Below the pieces are notes generated by a model. It did not search any database, had not been told where the DNA came from, and was given only the letters and a program-made list of their open reading frames with translations. Shown piece by piece: positions 24,501 through 35,000 of a DNA stretch of 64,000 bases. Within the stretch, counting starts at the first letter, position 1, and every line of letters begins with the position of its first letter. Made by a program: the position numbers and the translations under genes. Source of the stretch: Anarhynchus alexandrinus (lineage: Eukaryota > Chordata > Aves > Charadriiformes > Charadriidae); NCBI GenBank assembly GCA_008711295.1, contig VUYV01000003.1:11786032-11850031 (forward strand). The letters are read 5' to 3'.

Positions 24501-25139
24501 TGCCTGAGAAGTAACAGGGGAGCGATGAGCTGCCTGCCGCACGAGCAGGAAGCTTTCTCGTCAGCTGCTAAACAAATTACTCGGGAAACAGCGAGAGGAT
24601 CTTGACTGAAACTTACGACAGCCCAAGAAAGCAGAGCCACCTGGCAAAAAACGGACCTCCCAACATTTTAAGCTGTCCAAAACAACCGAAGCCGTTGATG
24701 ATGGCACGACACGACACTTCGGTGGCGGCAGCAGCAGGGACAGCGTGAGAGAGGGGACTTCCCGGGCACGCCTGCGGCCAGGCTTCAGCCGAACACACAC
24801 ACCCCCCTCCCCGCCTCCCCCAGCACCGGGGGCACCCTCAGCCCCTCACTGCTCGGACGAGGAACCTGTGGGGTCCCGCCCCCCGCACGAGCCCCCGAAC
24901 GGCCGCCTCCGCAGAGCCCCCTCCTCGCGCCCGCCGACGGCAACGTCCGTTAACCGCAACTCCCCCTTACGCTCGCGGCTCGGCGGGCGGGCGGGCGCAC
25001 TCACGCGGCAGTTGTAGGCGTGGTCCCGCACGTGCGCCGCGTGCCGCGAGCGCGCGTGCCGCGCGTGGCCCTTCTCGCAGACCAGCAGGTGCCGCGGGGC
25101 CTGGCGGAGCCACCGCAGCGGCGGCACCGGCACCGACAT
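12316..25139 (-). CDS. RPP40: RPP40, ribonuclease P/MRP protein subunit p40 (complete, 8 coding exons)
   Basis: RPP40 is a protein subunit of nuclear RNase P, which trims tRNA 5' leaders, and of RNase MRP, which acts on pre-rRNA. It works in the nucleus and nucleolus. The coding sequence joins 25139-25005, 23608-23464, 21866-21798, 20346-20251, 19193-19068, 15008-14810, 13916-13782 and 12514-12316. That is 1104 nt, or 367 residues plus stop, against about 363 in human. All seven introns begin with GT and end with AG, and every exon phase joins in frame. Blocks shared with vertebrate RPP40 include [10 protein letters not shown] (exon 1), [10 protein letters not shown] (exon 2), [10 protein letters not shown] (exon 3), [14 protein letters not shown] (exon 5), [13 protein letters not shown] (exon 6), STYCCPQP (exon 7) and [15 protein letters not shown] at the C-terminus. 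The RNase P p40 family domain (Pfam Ribonuc_P_40) covers most of the protein after about residue 90. I see no frameshift or internal stop, so the gene looks intact. The CpG-island promoter lies just right of exon 1. The function is known from the family; the exon structure is read from the sequence. Confidence 0.97.
13782..13916 (-). CDS. RPP40: RPP40 coding exon 7
   Basis: 135 nt covering codons 257-301 plus two bases. It encodes [20 protein letters not shown] and [18 protein letters not shown]. The donor is GTAATG. The acceptor is TTTTTCAG. The frame needs the exon to begin AGAC, which completes a Leu codon (TT from exon 6 plus A). Confidence 0.95.
13917..13943. repeat. (AAAC/GTTT)n microsatellite forming an acceptor tract
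   Basis: On the plus strand, 'gaaaaacaaacaaacaaaca' and continuing AAAC units directly abut RPP40 exon 7. On the transcribed strand this is (GTTT)n ending in TTTTTCAG, so the simple repeat itself serves as the pyrimidine-rich tract of the exon 7 acceptor. Confidence 0.85.
14081..14625. mobile_element. Solo LTR of an avian endogenous retrovirus in RPP40 intron 6
   Basis: This begins TGTCATGGTG and continues 'gggttaaccctgg', 'cacccagccactcactccct', 'agtgggatgga', 'gacaatttaatagg', 'atggtatggcatgc', 'ggctgtgttccctcccagcc', 'gttatcaacactg' and 'ccaaaacacagcaccac'. I recognise this order from a family of LTRs common in non-galliform birds. No internal retroviral genes flank it, so it is a solo LTR, and its far end looks truncated or diverged compared with what I remember of the family. 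It occupies more than half of the 893-base intron. I could not find convincing target-site duplications or fix its orientation. Confidence 0.75.
14810..15008 (-). CDS. RPP40: RPP40 coding exon 6
   Basis: 199 nt covering residues 191-256 plus two bases. It encodes [32 protein letters not shown] and [13 protein letters not shown], all close to the mammalian protein. The donor is GTAAGT. I chose the acceptor after 'gttaag' (exon start 15008) because it yields TGAEGST, which aligns residue for residue with the human TGSEEST. A second in-frame AG six bases further on (exon start 15002) would delete two residues. Confidence 0.94.
15009..19067 (-). other. RPP40: RPP40 intron 5 (4.1 kb)
   Basis: The largest intron of the gene. 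I see no exon-like sequence or recognisable repeat in it. A 145-codon open frame on the minus strand at 17224-17661 has no flanking splice sites that would keep the RPP40 frame and no family resemblance. Confidence 0.7.
19068..19193 (-). CDS. RPP40: RPP40 coding exon 5
   Basis: 126 nt covering codons 149-190 plus one base. The first half ([18 protein letters not shown]) is the most diverged from the mammalian protein; the second half ([18 protein letters not shown]) is strongly conserved. The acceptor is TTTTTGCAG and the donor is GTAATG. Confidence 0.95.
20251..20346 (-). CDS. RPP40: RPP40 coding exon 4
   Basis: 96 nt covering Gly117 to Tyr148 plus one base. It encodes [18 protein letters not shown] followed by RPSWYSGKK. 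The acceptor is TCATAG and the donor is a consensus GTAAGT. Confidence 0.95.
21798..21866 (-). CDS. RPP40: RPP40 coding exon 3
   Basis: The smallest exon, 69 nt. It completes Gly94 and runs to the first base of codon 117. It encodes [20 protein letters not shown] and then PN. The acceptor is ATTAAAG and the donor is GTATGT. It aligns with vertebrate RPP40 without gaps. Confidence 0.96.
22571..22885 (-). mobile_element. CR1 LINE, 3' fragment in RPP40 intron 2
   Basis: This is the antisense view of a CR1 3' end: 'cacagaatcacagaatggtc', 'agggttggaagggacctctg' and 'gagatcatctagtccaaccc', followed by the hydrophobic ORF2 C-terminus (minus-strand translation with [19 protein letters not shown] and [14 protein letters not shown]). 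Its sense strand is the same as RPP40's. It is 5'-truncated, and the left-over 5' end grades into the tandem repeat that follows. Confidence 0.95.
22886..22958. repeat. Short tandem expansion of a CR1-derived GTAAGTATTTGTAAGC-type unit
   Basis: About four to five imperfect units built from 'gtaagtatttgtaagcg/t' run on directly from the CR1 copy. The founding sequence matches the CR1 stretch that normally reads 'taagtatttataagca', so the array probably arose by slippage at the broken edge of the element. Confidence 0.75.
23464..23608 (-). CDS. RPP40: RPP40 coding exon 2
   Basis: Residues 46-93 plus the first base of codon 94. The acceptor is TTAATAG-like with a weak pyrimidine tract ('gttcctaatag'), and the donor is GTAAGA. 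The exon encodes [15 protein letters not shown] and later [17 protein letters not shown]. Confidence 0.95.
25005..25139 (-). CDS. RPP40: RPP40 coding exon 1
   Basis: This exon encodes residues 1-45, from ATG at 25139 to the donor GTGAGT at 25004, and ends in phase 0. It contains [12 protein letters not shown], the family's N-terminal signature. It lies in the CpG island, and the segment after VCEK is unusually rich in Arg, His and Ala codons made of G and C. The start is chosen because it aligns with the human start and is the only ATG in frame near the island. Confidence 0.95.
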
Positions 25140-25258
25140 CCGCCACCAACGGGGGGAGGCGGCCCCCGGTCAAATCACCCGCCGCCCGAGAAGGAGAGAC
25201 CGCGCGGAGCGGCCCGAGAGAGGGAGGGACGGCGGGGACGGGGCTGCGCGATGAGTTC

Positions 25259-25265
25259 ACTTCCG
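25259..25265 (-). promoter_or_regulatory. ETS/GABP-like site
   Basis: This reads CGGAAGT on the minus strand, about 120 bases upstream of the RPP40 ATG. It matches the ETS-family core often found in housekeeping promoters. This is a motif match only. Confidence 0.5.
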
Positions 25266-25298
25266 CAGAGCGCGGCGGGAGCGGGGTGTCAGCAGGAG

Positions 25299-25310
25299 TG
25301 CGCATGCGCA
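25299..25310. promoter_or_regulatory. NRF1-like palindromic site
   Basis: TGCGCATGCGCA is a perfect palindrome matching the NRF1 consensus. It lies 160 bases upstream of the RPP40 start codon and 35 bases beyond the ETS-like site. The pairing of NRF1 and ETS sites is typical of TATA-less housekeeping promoters. Confidence 0.65.
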
Positions 25311-25695
25311 GCCCCGCCGAGGGGGCGGCAGTCATCAGAGCTCTGCCCACCCCCTCCCCGCCCAGTAGATGAGAGCACTGGTGGTTTTGGTCCACGCAAG
25401 TCCGGAAAAAACCTGGCGTGAGTCGGGCGTTGTGGTGCATCAGCACCACAGTTCGTGGCCGTGAGAGCACATGTGTGCTACACGAGTGGCTGTGCAAGCG
25501 GGAGCCGGGCCCCAGAGGTGTCCAGGGGGGGCATTGGAGGCCTCCAGGGCGTGTTTTGTGCTAGGGGATGGTTTTAGGAGAGATGGACGCTTGGAGGGAT
25601 AAAACAGGCAGGGAGAAGTGTGTCTTTGGGTGGCTGATGGCACTGGGCAGCCTTCAAGATGTCAACCATCTTTCTACCCAAGCAGCAAATATGAG

Positions 25696-26030
25696 AAATC
25701 ATAGAATGGTTAGAGAAGGGACCTTAAAGATCACCTAGTTCCAACCCCCCCTTCATGGGCAGGGACACTTCCCACCAAACCAGGTTGCTCAAAGCCCCAT
25801 CCAGCCTGGCCTTGAACACCTCCAGGGATGGGGCATCCACAGCTTCTCTGGGCAACCTGTTCCAGTGCCTCACCACCCTCAGAGTGAAAAAATTCTTCCG
25901 TATATCTAATCTATATCTACCCTCATCCAGTTTGTAGCCATTCCCCCTCGTCCTATCACTACATGCCCTTCTAAAAAGTCCCTCTCCAGCTTCCTTGTAG
26001 GTGCCCTTCAGATACTGGAAAGCTGCTATA
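25696..26030 (-). mobile_element. CR1 LINE, 3' fragment upstream of RPP40
   Basis: The copy starts at its 3' end ('gaaatcatagaatggttaga'), followed by 'accttaaagatcacctagtt' and 'caggttgctcaaagccccat'. A minus-strand frame ends the ORF2 protein with [29 protein letters not shown] and LEVFKARLDGALSNLV. It is 5'-truncated at about 26030. It sits about 390 bases outside the NRF1-like promoter element, in the same orientation as RPP40. Confidence 0.95.
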
Positions 26031-29000
26031 CATAAACCCCAGGAGCTGTGGGGGTGTGTGCGCCCTTTGTGACAGGCCACTACCAAAATACAATCCGATT
26101 TCATTAGGGCCCCCCAGAGATATACCAAGTATGTGAATTCCTCCTGAAAGCTTAAGGTGCGCTAGATCTCTGAGCATATTTGTAGTAATAGCTGCAGTTT
26201 TACAAGATCACGAAGAATATCTTGTGTCCGCTGTCGCTCCAAATAGGACAGCTCAGGTTAGCAAGCACGGTGCGCGAAGGCTGTGGGATTGGGCCCTGCC
26301 TCCAATGTGCCCTCTCACTGCTCATTTTGTACATTGTATGTTTTGTATAAAGCATATACAAACATTTCCTCTTTCCACCTTCCAGTAATATTTCTCTTCC
26401 CAGCCCCCTAGCTTTGTGGCTCCTGATTTAGTATAAAATGGTACCACGCAACTTTCTTGGTATTGGCTGTTTCTGTACACTGTACACGGCTGTATGTAAC
26501 CTCACTTAAATCACCACTCAGGTCTGTTCACCAGACATCCATCAAGCTGGCAAACCTGATGCTCGGTTTTGATGCCAGTTTGACGACAGTCGTTCCAGAG
26601 ATCTCAAGCTTGCCCTAGGGAGATCTTGACCTGCTATTTCTGGATGTGACGTTCAATGTTAACGCTCAGGGGTACATGACTTTGGTTATTCCCCTCCCTT
26701 AGGTGGCCAGATGCCAAGAGGAAATAGTATAGATTCAATATAGATTAGTACAGGAAGTTTGTTTAGTATAGAAAAGTATAGGTTATGGTAAGGTCATTTG
26801 TTCAACAGCTGCGGTGTTACACAGATCAGAACTATCAAATTCCAGTTGTTATCAAATTCCACTTGTTCGTCAGCTACATAGCCTGGTGGTTTGATGTTGT
26901 AACTAACTCAAGCACTTCTGTTGACTACCTGGTCAGTTATTGGCTGTTTGGCTGAGGTAAAAAGGTAGCTCTTAGATTTTCTAGATCTGTATTTCCAGTC
27001 TGGTGAATTTATGTTACGGCTCCAGCTTCAGCGGTCAGTACGCCCAGGCTCCGCTTCTAGCACAGACTGCACTTTTCTGGTGCTCTGTCTATGTTTGGGT
27101 CTGCCTGATGTTGCTGACTTAATAGCTATAAATAGCTAGCAGTGTGAAAAGGCTGGTTCTTGCAAGGTCTGTGTTACAGAGCTGTGCTTGCCCAATGGAA
27201 GGAGGGATTCTACCGAGGAGTTACTAGTTCAGCGCTTCTGGCTCGTTAGGCCGATTCAGACCCACTTGTTTCAGTGCACATGCTTTCCGAGTGCTTGTTT
27301 AATGAAGTGACATAAATACACTGCTGCCCTGAACTCAGTGGCTTGTATCCTCCAGTGCGTGAGACTGAGATGAAGCTACACGTCACGAGGTCACTGCCAC
27401 ATTAACGTTTGTGGAGGAGGGCTGAATTCTACACTTACATTCCCTGTATAAATTGAATTAATTGGATTATTATGAATCAAAAAAGGCTATGTAATCACAG
27501 TAGCCTCCTAATTTAAAGCATGCAAACATTAATGGGTGAAGCACTACGTGATTAGTGTCAGTTATTATCATACCCAAAAGCAGAAGCCTCTGTGCATAGA
27601 CAAGCATCACGCTGCGATGATCAGAAAGCCTGTTTTACTAAAGGGGTGAAAAGTTCAAGCCTCTGATCAATAAGCTCAGAGATCCAGAGAGGAAATTCAG
27701 CTATGCTCAAAGCAGCCTGTGGAGTTGGTGGGTTTTTTTGTGTGATTTTGGGGTTTTTTTGTAAGCTTCTCTGTGCTAATACAATTTATGCTTTCTGCTA
27801 GGGATACAAAAGGATAGGGAAAGAAATGAGGGAAAAATATGTTGGGGAAGGGTCAAGAGAGTCATGATTCATGGTTGCATATTCAAAGTTAATTCAGCAT
27901 TTTAGGGATTTAGGCAGGAGTGTAGTTCACTCAGTGGAGCATTGAAGGATTCACATCACTATTCAGTGAGTTTGGTTCATATGTCAGGCAATTAATTTTA
28001 ACCCACCCTTACTCATATATGTTGACTGTCCTGTTATAGAGTATGTGTGTTTTAGAGAACTCCCTGAAGATACTGAACTACATTAAAAAAAAACATTTAG
28101 CAGTCCAGTAGTCTGTGCTGTAACATACAGAATTTCCCTATCTTTAAGTGGGCTATATATATGTACGCTAATTGTTGGTAACTGCTGACATTTTTATAGT
28201 GGTTGTTACAGTTTTGTGAGTAATTTGGCTTCTGTATATTGTTAAAAAAAAAAAAAAGACATTTTAAACTTTAAATAATTGAAGCGACACAGCCCCTGTA
28301 AAGCTATCACAATTTTCCCAAGGATTTCAAACCAGTGACAGGGTAATGCAGTTTTACAGCAATTCGGTTTCCGCATGCTTGAAGAGAGTTACAGGCTGTA
28401 GTCAAGAGGAAAGAAATGCCTTGAGGCAACCTGTGGTAATAGCTTGTAGCAGGGAAGGATCTCTAAAATATTTCCCGGGACTGGTGAAATTTCATTCTGC
28501 TTTTGTATAAAATAACTGAGTTTGGAAAGAAAATTATGATCTTCACATTTGGTACAGTATCTCTTGTTGCAAAGCCCAGCTGCTTCTTTCATGTATTATT
28601 TTCACTATTGAAGAGCAGTCTTAACTCACTCTTTCTGCTGGATTTTCTGATTTTAAAAATAACATTATTAAAATACCTAGAGTTTCAAAAAATCAAATTT
28701 AAACAAGTATTTGTCACAGATATTTTGGAATTGGTTTGTGGTTTTAAAATGATCAAATTATTTGTCTTCTCAGTCACTATTTTTATTCTTTCTTAAATAA
28801 TGTGGACTGCAGAACAGAAGGAAGAAAGTTGTTTAAATCTTTTAACCTTGGCTGTTGTAATTAGTACTTTGCAAAATGGAAACAAACCTCTGGTGCCTTG
28901 TTCATCTGAAGTTAATAAAGTGCGTAAGACTCTGAAAACCAGCAATTTACTCGATCAGTGTCAACTGTTTTTTTCATTGAGGAAAGTAGAAAGATGGTGA

Positions 29001-32000
29001 AGATGTGGATCATTAGCTTTATATCCTGTTTTTACACACTTTGGTCCAAATATTCAGAGCAGTGATGGACTGTAAAAGAGATCCCACTTAGACTTGTTTT
29101 TCTAGAATACAAACAGCACTTCTGCCAAGCTACTCCCCAAAGCAGCTGTTCAAGCCAGGAAGAATAGTAAATGCTAACCATGGACTGAGCTGCTGGATTT
29201 GGTTTAAATGCAATTTAAAAGAACCCCAACCACCTGATCTGTTTCGTTTAGAGTTAAAAACCCCTGGAATCTGGGAAAACTCACACTCACTTTTGTGATA
29301 CTACAGTGGAAGAAGAAATGAGAAGGATAATTCATCTGACAAGGTTCTGGGGAGCAGGAGTGTATTTCATTTGTATTGAAGCAGAGTCTTCACCTCCACT
29401 TGTTTCCTAAGGATCAGATTTTGGCTGGGCCCTACATGGTGATGGGGAATTTTCACGCACTTTCTCTCTCCCTCTAAACAGATCAATTGTCATTCACATT
29501 ATGGCTAATACGAGGCACGTGCACTCTTACAAGATGCCCGTTGGGGCAAGCTACTCCACAGTGCTTGAGGAACAGTTGGGAATCTCTTCCCAATTCTCAC
29601 TTCCTTACAGAAGGTAACAAACAGTGGCCATGTTCCCCTGGTCCTCCTTCATCTTCTGGGAAACGTCCTACGGAGAGCTTCCACACCCATCTCGACCTTC
29701 CACGGGCAATAAATCTGTGTCCCTCTCCTTGTCCCATAACAAGATGGGGAAACGCTGCTGCCTTTTCCATTGCTCAGGTCTCCTCCCCGAGCTCTACAGA
29801 TAACAGGCACCATTTTTCCTCAAATAGACTAAACAATTAACACGATCATGTTAAACTCGTCATAGACTACTCCTGTAGTGCCCAAACATTATTCATACAT
29901 TGGCATTTTGGTGCCAAAGCATGGTACTTTCACAAGCTGCACCGAAGTCAGCGTGTGTATCCCCGTGTCACTTAGAAACCATTCTCACACTGAGACTTCA
30001 CACTGAGTGAATTCAGACTTTTCTGTTTAGGTTCCCATTTTTGAGTTTTATATGTAAATTCTTTGCAAAATTCTTGACATTAATGTTCAAAGAATCGTGT
30101 AAGCACCCATTAATTGTGCATGTTATATTAATAAATAGGCTTTGAACCATTTCTCTTCTGTCACCTGGAAGCTCCAGTGTGAGTAATGAGTTCTGTGGAG
30201 CCCTTGAAGAGAGGGGTAAGGAACAGGAGCCTGGCTACATTCATGTAAAAATCTGGTATATGGTATTTATGTCACTAAAAATACCATCCCTGCCCCCACC
30301 CTCCAACTGTTCTTGACAGCAGCTGATATTTAAGTGGACCATAGGATCAATGGAAGCAAGTTTTGTTCAGGAAGCATTGCAAAGACTATGTGAAGGACAA
30401 CTGTCAAGTTAGTATCAATACACACATATATAGGAGTATAAAGCCATAATGATTCTGTGATTCTATGATAAACACATGAGAGTGTATGGGAACACAGAAG
30501 CATATATAAGATTATAAACATATACGTGTGAATGTATATATATGAGTTGAAGCCCATAACTACAGATGTGACATTATCTTTTTCCTCTGGTCCCCGTGAT
30601 TTTTAAGATTGGAAGTCTCCGAAACACTGTTCCAAGACGGAGCACAGTGAGCATATTATGTGAGCAATAGTCTGCTTTCCATTTTCTCTTGTTCTTCCCT
30701 GTTCATACACGCAGTCTCATTTACTGTTTTTTTTTCTTCCTTCTATTTTTTTTCAGAGTCACTTTAAGGTCTTTCTGTTTCTTGTTTTAAGTCCATATTT
30801 TGAATGAAATATTAAAAATACCACTTAGAAAGACAAGCAATCTGTGAATTTTGGTTTAAATTTAAATTTTGGTGAATTCAAACCAATTGTGTTTCCTATA
30901 AATGCAATTTTATCCAAGCAGATGGGGAAAATGTGAATTTTCCTCCGTTATTTTTTCATGCATAAAGTGTTGGATAAAAAAAATTGAATAAAAGCTCTGC
31001 TACTACAGGTCAGCTCTTTACCTGAGGCCCAAGGAGCTTCTGCATCATTTGATATACAACCCATTCGCAGCAAACCAGCTGTTGATTGCCATGATGGGGA
31101 AGATAATTAATTTTTTCTTTAGAGCTTGTGTCCTTGTATTCTGACTGCTAGCAGTTTATGTTCAGATGAACTTCTTGCCAAAGTGGCTGCTACAGCTTCT
31201 GGCCAAACATGTTAGGGAACAGGTAAGCCTTTGCACGTGTTGGGAATTTTGTCTTAGATGAAAAATCTGGACAAGAAACCGCACCATCCATTCAGTCAAG
31301 CAAGCAGCAAAAATTGGATCAGTGTGAAGACACAGCATCTCAAATAAAGAAAAATAAAGCAAGCGACTTGCATCTTGTTGCAGTTCAGTGCCAATACTTT
31401 ATGGGTCTTCCTGTTCTGTAGTATGAATCAAGAAATGATGACTACATGGATTCGGTCGTAAACCATAATGAGAAGACACCCCCTGAGCATGTGGCAGGAA
31501 AGAGACACAGAATTTTCCGTAGAGTCATTAATCTTCAAATTTGAAAGTAAGACAGGCTTCACAGTTAAATATAAGTGCTCTGTGTTTGGCCAAGATAAAC
31601 CTTTTGTTCTTGGAGTGAGAAGGAAGCGGCTTCTGCTGGGGAATGGATGCATCCTTCTTGTGGGAGGAGTAAGAAATGCCATTTTTTCTTCACTTGGGGA
31701 GATAAGTAGAAAATGGCATATAAAATTAAGTGAAATTAAGTGCAATCTTTAGGACAATGGGTAAAAAAGGAAAACTGGGAAGGAGAAAATATTACTCTTG
31801 AAATAGGCCTTTGAGGTAATTTAATTTAATCACTGAATCCATTCAATATTCAGAATGAAAATGAATCCATTGCTCTTAAATTCTTGCTCAGTTCATCAGT
31901 TCATTCTTCCCCCTTGTTGTTGTTAAGCTGCTCCTCCTCGTGACTCCAGTCTGATTAATAAATCACTCCACAAGATAATTAAGGGCTCCAAATTTTGGTT

Positions 32001-35000
32001 CCCTAAGATTGGCCTGGCTACTCTTGATATTGTTGAGTTATCCTTGGATCTGTGAGTAGGATCCTCAGAAGGAAAGGATCTGGGTAGGACTGATTGTATG
32101 ATTAGAAAAGAATGGTAGGGAGAGGGACGTTAGCTACCAGAAATCAATTTGTAATTGAGACTCTACAGTCTATGATTTACTTAAAAGTCTCAGGGTTATA
32201 TCCTGCACTCATTTACAGCAGGGTAAGTTTGGAATTACTGCCATAACGTCAGCGAAGTCATTCGTGGTATAAAGCAACAAGTCCAATGTGATGAGTGGAC
32301 AGTGACCTACTTACGGCTGTTGCGAGGAGAATAACGAAGAGCAGTAAAAACTTTCTGTTCACTTTAATTGTGCTCATGCACTTCTGTTGTTTGGATGGGA
32401 GACAGAGCAGGGTGTGAATAGCAGTGCTTCTTCTTCGGGAACATCTTTATTGTGAAAACAAAGTGTCTTCTTTCAACTGAATTGTTTTTGAACTCCTTAC
32501 AATGTGGCTTCTTCGTGAAATATTTTCAAACTGAAGCGAGTTGAGTCCTTCTGCTTCACCAAGTAAAAAGAAAAACAACTCAGTTTTGGCACCGTTAGGT
32601 TGCATTTACAGTCTATCATTTTATAGAGACATTAGAAATAATGTACTGAATCACGGAAGTAGCAGCCTTTATATGTCTCATCTGTTTGGGAGCAAAAAGA
32701 AATAGGAGCCATGTGGGATTTGTCTTTTTGTTTTAGTTGGATACGAAAATGGAGACAGAAGCAGAGTTACTGCAGATTAGTAGTCCAGATACGAGCAAAA
32801 GAAACATATTTAGCTAAACTTATTCTTAAATATTTACTGTATGATAATGTGAACTATGTATTATCTGCAGATGGCTCGTAAGTGGAACTGCCCTGAGTTG
32901 TGCCAAGCCGGAACTGGGAAAAAAGCACCTAAAAGAACTTTATTAAGGTTGCAATCCCCATTCATGATGATACAAAATCATGATTTTATTCTGTGATAAG
33001 GCTTTAATGCCACGATCACATACTAATTACATGGCTGGAGGACTTGGACTTTATTGGCTTCGAATTGCAAAGAATGCAGGAAGGGAAAGGATGGTCCTGC
33101 CATGGAGGCAAGTGATTTCTAGCCTAAAGGGACTAAATTTTATTGCTGCTCCTCACATAAAGCACTATGCAAATTGCTTAAATTAACTTGGTTACCTATC
33201 ACACGTTGCTAACTTTCTGCCCTGAGAACCCAAGCAGTCAGATTTCTGAGGTACTGAGCACTTACAGCTCTAGCTGAAATCAAAAGGAGCGATGCTCTGA
33301 ACACAGGTAAAATCTTATATACTGATAAGCAACCTCAAAAGTCACGTTGCACACTTCCAAAAGGAGCACTTAGAATAAATGGACACTTCTTACTTTTATC
33401 TCTCCACAGCGCAGCTCTTTAATGGTGAAATCAGGAATACTTCATCTCATAGTAGTCTGCTATTTCTGAAGCACTTGGAAGATACTGTGGTGCTGAGCAC
33501 TGTGGAGGATCCCATGAGGAAATCTGACCACATCTCTGGAGCAGGACTGGGATACTGTTCCGTAAACAAGGCCTACAGCTACACGTTGAGCAATGTAGAG
33601 AAAAGCAATGACACCACCATTGAGGAGCTGTCTGTCATGTGTGCTTAATGAGACAGTCCTGAGGGGAAAACGGCCTAAGAATGCATAATTAAAGGCTGTA
33701 ACGTAAATGATACACGCAAAAAGGCTGCATTAAGGTTACAAAGGCAATGTGACTTTGGGCAATTTCTAGCATATTGGTGCTCGAATCTGTATTGTCGACA
33801 TTCTTTTAACATAGATTTTTTGTGAGTAATTAACACTAAGCTCTGCTCTACTCTTTAGAAAAAAGTAATGATGCATTGATTTGACAAAACGCAGCATATA
33901 TCCCCATTGAAATGCAGGTACTACAAAAGAGTAGACAAAGTATATTTTATTCCCCTGAGTTTGCAGGACAAGGTTTATCTGTGTTTAAGATTGCCGTTGT
34001 TTAGCACAAACTTTGTCTAGGCTACTGGGACTGGTCTTGAAAGAAATTGCCATGGGTTCTTCAATGAGCAGTAGCAGACATGAGTTTGGACATGGAATTT
34101 GGCATAGACTTTCAGTAGCTAAATCTAGTATTATTTTGCTTATTAGTTTTATACTTTATCATGCTTATAACATTTTATAACATCAGTTTGGGGCAACATA
34201 TCTCCCAATTGTGCAAAGCTGCGACTTTGCTGAAATTACTTAGACGCTGCATCTACACATATATTTGCAATTGAATACTTGCTAAAATGACTTGTAGGCC
34301 TACGTCAAATTATTTCACTTGACCATCAGCATCACTCCAGTTTTGCTCAGCAATTCTTTGCAAATATCCAGTACGGGTACTGGTCAGCCTGATCTTTATT
34401 TTTTCTAAGCTGTTCTGTGCATCCAGGTTCCTCTGCTGCATTTGTTGATGAATTCAATAAGTCTTTCATTTTCACAGCTCAGGCGATACAAGCGTAGTGG
34501 AGGCAGGGAAGAAGAGAGCAACTTCCTAAAATGCAGTCATTTTATTGCTTAAAAAAGTGATTAAAGCATCTGCTTTAGTTTTCATGATGTTGCAAATCTG
34601 TTACAGCTAGAACAGTTCAAGATTTTTTTTGAAGTCAGGAAGTAGTGTCTTTTCCAACAAAATTGCCATTTGTTCATTGAAGAAAGTTAGTTTCTTATAA
34701 AAAAAATGAACTGAAGAATGCCTTGTTTCCTTACTATGAGGCACGGCAATATTTTTTTAATACCTCTGTAAACTTTCCATAAACTTTTACATGACAGGTT
34801 CAGCTGCAACGCGGACTTCACATTCACACTCCTCCTCCTCCTCCTTCATCCTCTAACCAATGATTGCCGCCTTCTCTTCTCCCCACCCCAGGCTGCTGCA
34901 GGTGACCTCTTGAAGTGTGCTAACACAGCCTTTCATTTTTGTTCGATGATCTGTTTCTAGCCCAGATTAGTACCCTGGCAGGATCACATGTGCCTTGTAT

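Larger units (their letters stand above)
24710..25420. promoter_or_regulatory. RPP40: CpG-island promoter of RPP40
   Basis: The region is GC-rich and dense in CpG, while both flanks are AT-rich. It covers exon 1 and about 280 bases upstream of the ATG. No TATA box is apparent in the expected place, as is usual for a housekeeping gene. The long open frames that cross it on both strands are by-products of GC content. Confidence 0.85.

Noticed and set aside
24967..25497. 176-codon minus-strand open frame over the RPP40 CpG island
   Set aside because: It is in a different frame from RPP40 exon 1, and its Ala/Arg/Pro-rich translation reflects CpG density. No family resemblance.
31428..31752. Opposed open frames of 94 and 105 codons
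   Set aside because: They are complementary readings of the same DNA, with no flanking splice signals that fit a gene and no similarity I recognise.
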